From: Albidovulum sp.
GTDB taxonomy: Bacteria; Pseudomonadota; Alphaproteobacteria; Rhodobacterales; Rhodobacteraceae
Length of the DNA: 23,594 nucleotides
Direction of reading: 5' to 3'
NCBI GenBank assembly: GCA_030837825.1
Contig: JAUQYB010000039.1
Location: 1-23,594, forward strand
Made by a program: the position numbers and the translations under genes. Below the pieces are notes generated by a model. The model was given only the letters and a program-made list of their open reading frames with translations, made no database searches and had not been told where the DNA came from. Positions 16,188 to 23,342 of the stretch are shown in pieces (the stretch's first letter is position 1; the number at the start of each line of letters is the position of its first letter).

Positions 16188-18179
16188 ATGGGGGCCATCA
16201 TGACCGCACGAACCCACTTCCCTCTCACCCGCCGGGATTTCCTCGCCGGGGGCGCCGCCGGAGCTTCCTTGATCGCCCTGCATCCCTATTCCGCCTACGC
16301 CGCCGCCAACCAGGCCCATCTGAGGATCATGGAGACGACGGACCTGCACGTTCACGTCTTCCCCTACGACTACTACGCCGACAAGCCGGTGGACACCGTG
16401 GGCCTGTCCCGCACGGCCGCGCTGATCGACGCGGTGCGCGCCGAGGCCACCAACGCGATGCTGGTGGACAACGGCGACTTCCTCCAGGGCAACCCGATGG
16501 GCGACTACATCGCCTACGAGCGGGGGATGAAGGACGGCGACATGCACCCGGTCATCGCCGCGATGAACACGCTCGGCTTCGACGCCTCCACGCTCGGCAA
16601 CCACGAGTTCAACTACGGGCTCGACTTCCTGATGAAATCGCTCGCGGGCGCGAATTTCCCCATCGTCTCGGCCAACGTGGCCAGGACCCTTGGCGCCTCC
16701 CCGCGCGACGACGAGACACTGGTGAAGCCCTACATCATCCTCGACCGCGAGGTGACGGACGGCGCCGGCGGGACGCACCCGATCCGCGTCGGCCTGATCG
16801 GATTCGTGCCGCCGCAGATCATGAACTGGGACCGCAAGCATCTCGACGGCAAGGTGCAGACCCGCGACATCGTGGCGACCGCGCAATCCTGGGTGCCGCA
16901 GATGCTGGAAGAGGGCTGCGACATCATCGTGGCGCTTTCCCATTCCGGCATCGGCCCCGCCGAACACACGGAGGGGATGGAGAACGCCTCCACCCCCCTC
17001 GCCCGGGTGGAGGGCATCGACGCGCTGCTGACCGGGCACAGCCACCTGGTCTTCCCGTCCTCCACCTTCGACGGCTTCGCCGAGGTGGACGTGGCCACCG
17101 GCACCATCTCGGGCAAACCTGCCGTCATGGGCGGCTTCTGGGGTTCGCACATGGGGCTCATCGACCTTCTCCTCGAACGCGACGGCAACCGCTGGAAGGT
17201 CATATCCTCCACCTCCGAGGCGCGGCCGATCTCGCAACGGAACGAGGACCGTTCGATCTCCGCGCTGGTCGAGGACGTCCCGGCCGTCCTCGCTTCGGTG
17301 CAGAAGGAACACGACGAGACGCTCGCCTATGTCCGCCGCGCCGTCGGCAAGACCTCGGCGCCGCTCTATTCCTACTTCGCGCTGGTGGCCGACGACCCGT
17401 CCGTCCAGATCGTCAGCCAGGCGCAGACCTGGTATGTCGCCGAGATGCTGAAGGGCACCGACCACGCCGCCCTGCCGCTGCTTTCCGCCGCGGCGCCCTT
17501 CAAGGCCGGCGGGCGCGGCGGGCCGGACTACTACACCGACGTCCCCCCGGGCGACGTGGCGATCAAGAACGTCGCCGACCTTTACCTCTACCCCAACACG
17601 ATCCGGGCGGTGAAGGTGACCGGGCAGGAGGTGAAGGACTGGCTCGAACGCTCCGCGGGGATGTTCAACCAGGTGGAGCCGGGCAAGCCCGACCAGGTGC
17701 TCCTCAACCCCGATTTCCCCAGCTACAACTTCGACGTGATCGACGGCGTGACCTATGAAATCGACCTGTCTCAGCCCTCGAAATACGGGCCGAAGGGAGA
17801 GGACCTGAACCCCGGCGCCAGCCGCATCGTCAACCTGATGCACGACGGAAAGCCGGTCGACCCGGCGGCCGACTTCGTCATCGCGACGAACAACTACCGC
17901 GCCGGCGGCGGCGGCGACTTTCCGGGCGCGAAGGGCGACACGATCGTCTTCGAGGGGCCGGACACCAACCGCGACATCCTCGTCCGCTTCATCCACGAAC
18001 AGGGCACGATCGACCCGGCCGCCGACGGCAACTGGCGCTTCAGGCCCCTGCCCGGCACCTCGGTGCTGTTCGACACCGGACCGAAGGCCGCCGATCACCT
18101 CGCCGACCTGACCGCGCTCGCGATCGAGCCTGCCGGCGACGGCCCCGACGGCTTCGCCCGCTTCCGCATCAGGCTCTGA
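16188..18179 (+). CDS. cpdB: Bifunctional 2',3'-cyclic-nucleotide 2'-phosphodiesterase/3'-nucleotidase, Tat-exported
   Basis: This is a periplasmic enzyme of 663 residues (659 if the ATG at 16200 is used). The N terminus carries a twin-arginine signal, LTRRDFLAGGAAGASLIALHPYSAYA, probably cleaved after AYA. The metallophosphatase domain shows LRIMETTDLHVHVFPYDYY, VDNGDFLQGNPMGDY, LGNHEFNYGLDF, ALSHSGIG and LTGHSHLVFPS, which supply the two-metal ligands. The C-terminal 5'-nucleotidase domain contains GGRGGPDYYTDVPPGDVAIKNVADLYLYPNTI and NNYRAGGGGDFPG, typical of CpdB. It hydrolyses 2',3'-cyclic nucleotides from RNA breakdown to 3'-nucleotides and then nucleosides plus phosphate. The start at 16188 is preferred because AGGA (16176-16179) is eight bases upstream. 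Upstream is a 202-base divergent gap with nudC and no clear promoter. Confidence 0.95.
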   Translation: MGAIMTARTHFPLTRRDFLAGGAAGASLIALHPYSAYAAANQAHLRIMETTDLHVHVFPYDYYADKPVDTVGLSRTAALIDAVRAEATNAMLVDNGDFLQGNPMGDYIAYERGMKDGDMHPVIAAMNTLGFDASTLGNHEFNYGLDFLMKSLAGANFPIVSANVARTLGASPRDDETLVKPYIILDREVTDGAGGTHPIRVGLIGFVPPQIMNWDRKHLDGKVQTRDIVATAQSWVPQMLEEGCDIIVALSHSGIGPAEHTEGMENASTPLARVEGIDALLTGHSHLVFPSSTFDGFAEVDVATGTISGKPAVMGGFWGSHMGLIDLLLERDGNRWKVISSTSEARPISQRNEDRSISALVEDVPAVLASVQKEHDETLAYVRRAVGKTSAPLYSYFALVADDPSVQIVSQAQTWYVAEMLKGTDHAALPLLSAAAPFKAGGRGGPDYYTDVPPGDVAIKNVADLYLYPNTIRAVKVTGQEVKDWLERSAGMFNQVEPGKPDQVLLNPDFPSYNFDVIDGVTYEIDLSQPSKYGPKGEDLNPGASRIVNLMHDGKPVDPAADFVIATNNYRAGGGGDFPGAKGDTIVFEGPDTNRDILVRFIHEQGTIDPAADGNWRFRPLPGTSVLFDTGPKAADHLADLTALAIEPAGDGPDGFARFRIRL

Positions 18180-18501
18180 GGGCACGCGGGCGCATTCTCG
18201 CTGGGGCGCCCAGTCCCCGGCTTTAGGCCGAGACCGCCATTGCAAGGCCATTGCGGGGCACGAAGGGCGGCGCCCGACCGCACCCCAGGGCGGGCGCATT
18301 GCGACCCCACCAGCAGAACTGGCGTCGGGAGAGCGGCACCATTAAGTGCCCCAATCCGGCGTCGCGCAGCGCCCGCCCGCGGCCGGTCGTCGCCCTTCGC
18401 GCCTTGCCTCGGGGCGCCAGCCACCTCGCCACCCCCCTGCCCCCCTCGACAGACCCCGCCGCCGCACGGCATAACGCCCGAGGCAAAGACAGGAGCGGAC
18501 G
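18180..18501. other. 322-base gene-free spacer with inverted repeats
   Basis: No convincing gene is seen on either strand. It holds an 11-base direct repeat GCGGGCGCATT at 18186-18196 and 18290-18300. Hairpins are GGGCGC/GCGCCC (18188-18211, just after the cpdB stop and a possible terminator), CCAG/CTGG near 18310-18322, and GGCAC/GTGCC (18335-18350). The last bases contain the ribosome site of the next gene. Confidence 0.5.
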
Positions 18502-18849
18502 ATGCGGCTGATCCTCTGGGCGATTCTCTCCGCGCTCCTCCTCGGCATTGCGGCCTGGCTCACCCGCCCCGGCATCGGCGACTTCGACGCCATGCTGCGC
18601 GCGGCGATCGGGACGAAGATCGCCACCACCGACGTCGACGCCGGCGGCGACGCGCTCGCCACCGTGGCGCTGATCGGCTGCAAGCTGAAGCCCTCCACCT
18701 GCTTCGAGGCCGTCCGCGGAAGTCTCGATGTGGTGGAGGAGGACCGCACCCTCTTCACCCGCTTCCACGTCACCGGCTTCGACCGCGAAACGACCTGCAC
18801 CGGCGCCTTCACCAGGATCTGGTGCGACCGGCCGCTTCTCGAAAACTAG
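18502..18849 (+). CDS. Small membrane-anchored protein of unknown function
   Basis: This is a 115-residue protein. One N-terminal hydrophobic segment, MRLILWAILSALLLGIAAWL (1-20), is a signal-anchor or uncleaved signal with no clear AxA site. A short, probably periplasmic, domain follows: TRPGIGDFDAMLRAAIGTKI, then a Cys pair around CKLKPSTCFEAV (Cys60, Cys67), FTRFHVTGFDRETTC, and TRIWCDRP at the end. The four Cys (two in each half) could form disulfides outside the cytoplasm. The layout (one helix, an LTxP-like turn, a small strand-rich domain ending in an F-x-R-F segment) is reminiscent of DUF4359-like proteins, but I cannot confirm this. AGGAG at 18491-18495 is six bases before the ATG, so the start is firm. 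It ends in the same CTAG as the convergent phosphatase gene. Confidence 0.75.
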   Translation: MRLILWAILSALLLGIAAWLTRPGIGDFDAMLRAAIGTKIATTDVDAGGDALATVALIGCKLKPSTCFEAVRGSLDVVEEDRTLFTRFHVTGFDRETTCTGAFTRIWCDRPLLEN

Positions 18850-19325
18850 CCCCCCGCCGCCCAGCGCCGCTGGTCCTCGGTCTCGATCGCACAGGGGCGC
18901 GCCCGCCTGAGCCGCGCCAGCGCCGCCTCCGGCGCCTCGCCGCATTCGGCCATCAGCCTGAGGGCCGCCATGCCCGACCGGCCACAGCCGCCGAGACAGT
19001 GCACCAGCACTCGCCCGCCCGCGCCGAGCATTCCCCTTGCCTCGCCCGAGACCCCCGCCCAGCCCTCCCTGAGCGCCACGCTCTCCGCCGCGAAATCGGC
19101 CACCGGCAGGTGCCGCCAGGCGATCCCCGCCGCCGCCAGATCGGCCGGCAGCGCCGCCGCCCCCAGCGCCAGTTCCGCCGCTGTCGCCATCGTCAGCACC
19201 ATGCCCGGCGCCCAGGACAGCACCGCCGCCAGATCGCCCGCATAGTCCCCCGCCCGCCCCGGCATCGGCGAGAGGCCGATCCACCCGCCGCCCACGGCCA
19301 GTTCCGCGACCCCGAACCGCTCCAT
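18846..19325 (-). CDS. CDKN3-like tyrosine/dual-specificity protein phosphatase
   Basis: This 159-residue cytoplasmic protein carries the Cys-based phosphatase signature VLVHCLGGCGRSGMAAL: HC-x5-R-S with nucleophile Cys110 and Arg116. The likely general acid is Asp77 (LPVAD). The downstream ARLRRARPCAIETEDQ region matches the pattern of the CDKN3/KAP-like phosphatase group. The N-terminal WIGLSPMPGRAGDYAGDLAAVLSWAPGMVLTM also fits that fold. The substrate is unknown. Unusual: a second Cys (Cys114) lies inside the P-loop, and another Cys (Cys145) sits where Gly is common in ARPGAIE. Its TAG stop overlaps that of the convergent small membrane protein gene. Confidence 0.85.
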   Translation of the reverse strand: MERFGVAELAVGGGWIGLSPMPGRAGDYAGDLAAVLSWAPGMVLTMATAAELALGAAALPADLAAAGIAWRHLPVADFAAESVALREGWAGVSGEARGMLGAGGRVLVHCLGGCGRSGMAALRLMAECGEAPEAALARLRRARPCAIETEDQRRWAAGG

Positions 19326-19343
19326 CCGACCCCTCCGCCGTTC

Positions 19344-19372
19344 TTGCCTTCCATCCTGCCCTGCCCTATATG
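19344..19372 (+). promoter_or_regulatory. Promoter of the SRP RNA gene
   Basis: TTGCCT (19344-19349) and TATATG (19367-19372) are separated by 17 bases. This predicts a start at about 19378-19380, exactly where the SRP RNA helix begins. The -10 is strong for this GC-rich genome. Confidence 0.75.
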
Positions 19373-19377
19373 CAAAG

Positions 19378-19477
19378 GCGAGAGGTTGGCGCGGGCGAGC
19401 GCCTCGCCAACCCGGTCAGGTCCGGAAGGAAGCAGCCGTAACGAGCCCCGCTTGGGTCGTTGTCCAGCCTCTCACCC
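19378..19477 (+). ncRNA. ffs: 4.5S signal recognition particle RNA (small bacterial SRP RNA)
   Basis: The conserved domain IV core is at 19414-19437 and includes GTCCGGAAGGAAGCAGCC, the Ffh-binding apical loop with the GGAA tetraloop and the AGCAG symmetric loop. The ends pair: GAGAGGTTGG (19380-19389) with CCAGCCTCTC (19464-19473), a 10-bp helix with one G-T wobble, giving the usual single long hairpin of about 100 nt. With Ffh it targets nascent membrane and secreted proteins to FtsY/SecYEG. The exact 3' end is set by the helix and not by a visible terminator. A well-placed promoter lies upstream. Confidence 0.96.
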
Positions 19478-19500
19478 CACGTCCCGCGAAGGAGTCGAAC

Positions 19501-19539
19501 ATGGCAGAGCGCGTGATCCTCCGGGCCGGGGCCGTCTGA
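19501..19539 (+). CDS. Possible 12-codon leader ORF between ffs and rsgA
   Basis: ATG with a perfect AAGGAG (19489-19494) six bases upstream opens a 12-residue frame, MAERVILRAGAV, ending in TGA. Just after it is a hairpin with a TTCG loop (AGACC-TTCG-GATCT, 19540-19553 with one mismatch), then a second imperfect hairpin near 19577-19599. The rsgA start is 91 bases beyond the stop. The ribosome site is better than that of rsgA itself. It could be a leader peptide affecting rsgA, or a chance ORF in the ffs 3' flank; no known leader peptide is recognised. Confidence 0.3.
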   Translation: MAERVILRAGAV

Positions 19540-19630
19540 GACCTTCGGATCTGTCCCGCCCGTCCCGACATCACCCGCCCGCGGCGATGACCGCCGGGCG
19601 ACGGTATCGGCACATCCCGAGGACAGACAG

Positions 19631-20671
19631 TTGACCCCCTCACCGCAGACGCTCGCCAGCCTCGGCTGGTCTTCCGACTTCCTGCGCCAGCTTTCCCCTG
19701 ACGATCTGGCAACGCTCACCCCCGCCCGCGTCACCGGCGTCCACCGCGCCCGGCTCTCGGCGCTGACGACCGGCGGCGCGGCCGAACTCACGCTCCCCCC
19801 CGACCTTGCGGCGGGCGAGGTCGCCGTCGGCGACTGGGTGCTGGCCGATCCCGCCACCGGCCGGGCCGCGCGCCTTCTCGACCGCCGCTCGCGCATCTTC
19901 CGCCGCGCCGCGGGCGAAGCCGCGCGCGAACAGATCATCGTCGCCAATGTCGACGCCGTCTTCATCACCACAAGCTGCACCGAGGAATTCAACGAGGCGC
20001 GCCTCGAACGCTACCTCGCGCTGTGCCATACCGGCGGCGTTCCCCCGGTCTTCGTCCTGACCAAGACCGACCGGACCGGCGACCCCGACGCCTTTCTCGA
20101 CCGGCTCCGCGCCATCGGCCCCGCCGTCCCCGCCGTGGCGCTCAATGCCAAATCCCCCGGCGCGACGCTCGCCCTCATGCCCTGGTGCGGCCCCGGCCAG
20201 ACCGTCGCCTTCCTCGGCATGTCCGGCGTCGGCAAGTCCACCCTCGCCTCGGCGCTGACCGGGCTCGACCTCGACACCGGCGATCTCAGCGCCGACCGAA
20301 TGCGCGGCCGCCACACCACCACCGCGCGCGAGATGCACGCGATCCCCGGCGGCGGCTGGCTGATCGACACGCCGGGGATGCGCGAGCTTCGCCTCGCCGA
20401 CATGGCCGAGGGCATCGACGCGGCCTTCGCCGAGATCACCGAGCTGGCCGGCGCCTGCCGCTTCCGCGACTGCACCCACGGGCCGGAGCCGGGTTGCGCC
20501 GTCCAGGCGGCGGTGCAGGCCGGAGAGGTGGACGCCGCCCGCGTCGAACGCTGGAAGAAGCTCCGCGCCGAGGATGCCGGACACAGCGCCCTCGCCCTCG
20601 ACCGCCGGCGGAAGGGCAAGGCGCTGGCGCAGCGGGTGAAGCAGGCGAAGCGGGCGAAGCGGGAGGGGTGA
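19631..20671 (+). CDS. rsgA: Ribosome small-subunit-dependent GTPase A (circularly permuted)
   Basis: This 346-residue GTPase acts in late 30S subunit assembly. An N-terminal OB-fold-like domain (about 30-95, with VAVGDWVLAD) precedes a circularly permuted G domain in the order G4 TKTD (144-147), G1 GMSGVGKST (196-204), then G3 DTPGM (246-250). The C-terminal zinc knuckle Cys276, Cys281, His283 and Cys289 (CRFRDCTHGPEPGC) follows. A very basic tail ends in a 9-base tandem repeat. The start is TTG at 19631, supported by GAGGA at 19619-19623 with seven-base spacing; the upstream ATG at 19587 is out of frame. TTG is rare and usually gives weaker initiation. The gene follows the SRP RNA on the same strand, so ribosome-related genes are grouped. 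Confidence 0.94.
   Translation: MTPSPQTLASLGWSSDFLRQLSPDDLATLTPARVTGVHRARLSALTTGGAAELTLPPDLAAGEVAVGDWVLADPATGRAARLLDRRSRIFRRAAGEAAREQIIVANVDAVFITTSCTEEFNEARLERYLALCHTGGVPPVFVLTKTDRTGDPDAFLDRLRAIGPAVPAVALNAKSPGATLALMPWCGPGQTVAFLGMSGVGKSTLASALTGLDLDTGDLSADRMRGRHTTTAREMHAIPGGGWLIDTPGMRELRLADMAEGIDAAFAEITELAGACRFRDCTHGPEPGCAVQAAVQAGEVDAARVERWKKLRAEDAGHSALALDRRRKGKALAQRVKQAKRAKREG
20636..20662 (+). repeat. Nine-base tandem repeat at the 3' end of rsgA
   Basis: Three copies of a 9-base unit (one variant copy and two copies of GCGAAGCGG) encode VKQ-AKR-AKR in the basic C-terminal tail. Copy number could vary by slippage without breaking the frame. Confidence 0.7.
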
Positions 20672-20711
20672 GAAGGGGCAGGTCCGCGCGCGGCGAGTGG
20701 CGGCAGGCCCC

Positions 20712-21347
20712 CTACCGCTCCATCGCCCCCTTCCCGGCAAGGATGCGGTCGCGGAACCGCTCGATCCGGGCCACGCGGGTTTCGGGCTTCACCGCACCGT
20801 TCAGGCTGATGACATAGCTCCTGCGCCGCCCCGGGGTCAGCCGGTGGAAGGCCTCGGCCAATTCGGGGTCCGCGTCCAGCGCCTCGATCAGCTCGCCGGG
20901 CAGATCGCCGGGCAGCTCGCCGGTCAGGCGGGGCTCCTTCGGCGGCCGGAGGCCCGCCTCGGCGTAGCCCATAGCCTCGGCCAGGTAGGCGGCGATCACC
21001 GGCTCCATCGCCGCCACCTGGCCGTTGTCCACGAAGCGCATCATGCCCGGGTGGCGCGTGTTCGGCCCCTGCCGCTCCAGCACGCCGTCCGGGTCGGTCA
21101 TCAGCGCGGCGTCGAAAAAGGTCAGGCGGAAGTCGTCGCGGAAGGCGCCGATGAGGGCGATGTTCCGGCCCGCGTGCATGTAGCAGGGATGGCCCCATTT
21201 CACCGTCTCGGCCAGCCCCGCCGCCCGGCAGATGCGGCGCAGCTCCGCAAGCCCGTCGGCCCACCTGCGGGTGGAACAGTCCGGCGTTGCGAACCGCGCG
21301 CAGCGGCCGCAGCCCCGGATGAAGTAGTCCTCGATCCCGGTGATCAT
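20712..21347 (-). CDS. DUF1801/YdeI (OmdA-like) family protein
   Basis: This is a 211-residue cytoplasmic protein. The N-terminal part has the DUF1801-type pattern: a lead helix with AELRRICRAAGLAETVKWGHPCYMHAGRNIALIGAFRDDFRLTFFDAALM, in which KWGHPCY is characteristic. The C-terminal part SYVISLNGAVKPETRVARIERFRDRILAGKG is the OmdA/YdeI-type domain. Molecular function is not established. The N terminus is Cys-rich (GCGRCARF, DCS), which is not a family requirement as far as I know. The start at 21347 is chosen because GGAGG lies about seven bases upstream on the minus strand. It converges on rsgA (40-base gap) and diverges from dnaX (233-base gap). An inverted repeat CCGATC/GATCGG (21364-21381) lies just upstream of the start. 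Confidence 0.85.
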   Translation of the reverse strand: MITGIEDYFIRGCGRCARFATPDCSTRRWADGLAELRRICRAAGLAETVKWGHPCYMHAGRNIALIGAFRDDFRLTFFDAALMTDPDGVLERQGPNTRHPGMMRFVDNGQVAAMEPVIAAYLAEAMGYAEAGLRPPKEPRLTGELPGDLPGELIEALDADPELAEAFHRLTPGRRRSYVISLNGAVKPETRVARIERFRDRILAGKGAMER

Positions 21348-21363
21348 CCCGCGCCTCCGGCCT

Positions 21364-21381
21364 CCGATCTTCCCGGATCGG
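21364..21381. promoter_or_regulatory. Inverted repeat upstream of the DUF1801 gene
   Basis: CCGATC and GATCGG are separated by six bases, centred about 25 bases before the DUF1801 start codon. It could be an operator or a leader hairpin; no known consensus is matched. Confidence 0.3.
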
Positions 21382-21461
21382 GCGCTGCCGCGCAAGCCCG
21401 AGGGCCGCCGGTGCGCGGCTTCGCGCCCTTTCCGAACCCTTTCCCGCCCGCGCGCCCTGTC

Positions 21462-21516
21462 GGGACGGAAAACCGACGCAAACCCGACGCAGGCGGGACG
21501 GCAACCCGACGGGTGC
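21462..21516. repeat. Five tandem degenerate 11-bp repeats upstream of dnaX
   Basis: The hexamer core (C/G)(C/G)GACG recurs every 11 bases: GGGACG at 21462, CCGACG at 21473, CCGACG at 21484, GGGACG at 21495 and CCGACG at 21506. In four of the five units the core is followed by a C/G and then A-rich bases. The array lies 65 bases before the dnaX start, in the divergent gap with the DUF1801 gene, and is not part of either gene. It may be a helically phased protein-binding array or a decayed minisatellite. Confidence 0.6.
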
Positions 21517-21580
21517 GGGCCGGGTGGACGAAGCCGCCCGCGATCCCTAGGTTAGCCCGAGCCCCGAATCCGAGACGCCG

Positions 21581-23332
21581 ATGACCGAGACCTCAGGAAC
21601 CCGCTACCAGGTTCTCGCCCGCAAGTATCGCCCCGAGACCTTCGCCGACCTCGTCGGCCAGGACGCGATGGTGCGCACCCTGAAGAACGCCTTCGCCGCC
21701 GACCGGATCGCCCAGGCCTTCATCATGACCGGCATCCGCGGCACCGGCAAGACCACCACCGCGCGGATCATCGCCAAGGGGCTGAACTGCGTCGGCGAGG
21801 ACGGCACCGGTGGCCCGACGACCGAGCCCTGCGGCCGCTGCGAGCATTGCGTGGCGATCATGGAAGGCCGCCACGTCGACGTGATGGAGATGGACGCAGC
21901 CAGCCGCACCGGCGTCGGCGACATCCGCGAAATCATTGAATCGGTTCACTATCGCGCCGCTTCCGCGCGCTACAAGATCTACATCATCGACGAGGTCCAC
22001 ATGCTGTCGACCTCGGCGTTCAACGCGCTTCTGAAGACGCTGGAGGAGCCGCCCGCGCATGTGAAGTTCATCTTCGCCACGACCGAGATCCGCAAGGTTC
22101 CGGTCACCGTCCTCAGCCGCTGCCAGCGCTTCGACCTCAGGCGGATCGAGCCCGAGGTGATGCTGGCGCTCCTGCGCAGGATTGCCACCGCCGAAGGCGC
22201 CGCGATCACCGACGAGGCGCTGGCGCTGATCACCCGCGCCGCCGAGGGCTCGGCCCGCGACGCGACCTCGCTCCTCGACCAGGCGATCTCCCACGGCGCG
22301 GGGGAGACCACCGCAGGGCAGGTCCGCGCCATGCTCGGCCTGGCCGACCGCGGCCGGGTGATGGACCTCTTCGACCTGATCCTGAAGGGCGACGCGGCCG
22401 GCGCACTGACCGAGCTTGGCGCGCAGTATTCCGCCGGAGCGGACCCGATGGCGGTGCTGCGCGATCTGGCCGAGATCACCCATTGGGTCTCGGTCATCAA
22501 GATCACGCCCGAGGCCGCCGACGACCCCACCGTGGCACCCGACGAACGCACGCGGGGGCAGGCGATGGCGGCGGCGCTGGCGATGCGCGTTCTCACCCGG
22601 ATGTGGCAGATGCTGTTGAAATCGCTGGAAGAAGCCGCAGCCGCCCCGAACGCGATGATGGCCGCCGAGATGGCGGTGATCCGCATGACCCATGTCGCCG
22701 ACCTGCCCGACCCCGAGAGCCTGATGCGCCGCATGGCCGAAGGCCCCGGCCCCTCCGCCCCTGTCGGCCGCGGCCCGGCACCCTCGGGCCCGACCGCTCA
22801 GGCCGCCCCCCGCGCCGGAGTGACTGCCGCTCCCGCCGGCAATGGCGCCGCCACCGCGCTCGCCCGTGCGCCGGAGGTGACGCTGGCCCGCTACGCAAGC
22901 TTCCCCGCCGTCGTCGAACTGATCCGCGCCAACCGCGACGTGAAGCTCCTGCTGGAGGTGGAGAACCACCTTCGTCTGGTCCACTACGCCCCCGGCCGGA
23001 TCGAGTTCGAGCCGACGCAGGACGCCCCCCGCGACCTTGCCCAGACGCTGGGGCAAAGGCTCCAGGGCTGGACCGGCGTGCGCTGGGGCGTCTCGGTCGT
23101 CTCCGGCGGCGGCGCGCCGACGATCGCCGAGGACCGCGATGCGAGGACCGCGGCGGCGAAGGACAGGGCGCGCGACAACCCGCTGGTGCAGGCCGTCTTC
23201 GCCGCCTTCCCCGAGGCGCGGATCGTCGAGGTCAGGACCCCCGCCGAGATCGAGGCCAGGGCCGGGGCCGAGGCGCTGCCCGAGGCGGAGGACGACAGCG
23301 GGGCGGAATGGGATCCCTTCGAGGAAGAATGA
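21581..23332 (+). CDS. dnaX: DNA polymerase III subunit gamma/tau
   Basis: This is the 583-residue clamp-loader ATPase of the replisome. The AAA+ core has Walker A GIRGTGKT (51-58), zinc-binding Cys70, Cys84, Cys87 and Cys90, Walker B/DExH IIDEVHML (135-142) and the arginine finger SRC (179-181, in TVLSRCQRFDL). The clamp-loader collar domain follows (about 240-370), then a Pro/Ala/Gly-rich linker (about 388-430) and a C-terminal tau-like region with an acidic end (EDDSGAEWDPFEEE). MTETSGTRYQVLARKYRPETF is the usual start. The Shine-Dalgarno is weak. I saw no A-rich slippery heptamer of the E. coli kind inside the gene, so a frameshifted gamma form is not supported. ybaB begins ten bases after the stop, as in the widespread dnaX-ybaB-recR operon. 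Confidence 0.96.
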   Translation: MTETSGTRYQVLARKYRPETFADLVGQDAMVRTLKNAFAADRIAQAFIMTGIRGTGKTTTARIIAKGLNCVGEDGTGGPTTEPCGRCEHCVAIMEGRHVDVMEMDAASRTGVGDIREIIESVHYRAASARYKIYIIDEVHMLSTSAFNALLKTLEEPPAHVKFIFATTEIRKVPVTVLSRCQRFDLRRIEPEVMLALLRRIATAEGAAITDEALALITRAAEGSARDATSLLDQAISHGAGETTAGQVRAMLGLADRGRVMDLFDLILKGDAAGALTELGAQYSAGADPMAVLRDLAEITHWVSVIKITPEAADDPTVAPDERTRGQAMAAALAMRVLTRMWQMLLKSLEEAAAAPNAMMAAEMAVIRMTHVADLPDPESLMRRMAEGPGPSAPVGRGPAPSGPTAQAAPRAGVTAAPAGNGAATALARAPEVTLARYASFPAVVELIRANRDVKLLLEVENHLRLVHYAPGRIEFEPTQDAPRDLAQTLGQRLQGWTGVRWGVSVVSGGGAPTIAEDRDARTAAAKDRARDNPLVQAVFAAFPEARIVEVRTPAEIEARAGAEALPEAEDDSGAEWDPFEEE

Positions 23333-23342
23333 GGACAAGAGC

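Noticed and set aside
18230..18355. Remnant of a transposase or other gene on the minus strand of the spacer
   Set aside because: A short open stretch exists, but I recognise no domain and there are no terminal inverted repeats or target duplications.
21581..23332. Programmed frameshift in dnaX giving a short gamma form
   Set aside because: No A-rich slippery heptamer is present in the gene; the Pro/Ala linker region has no AAAAAAG-like run.
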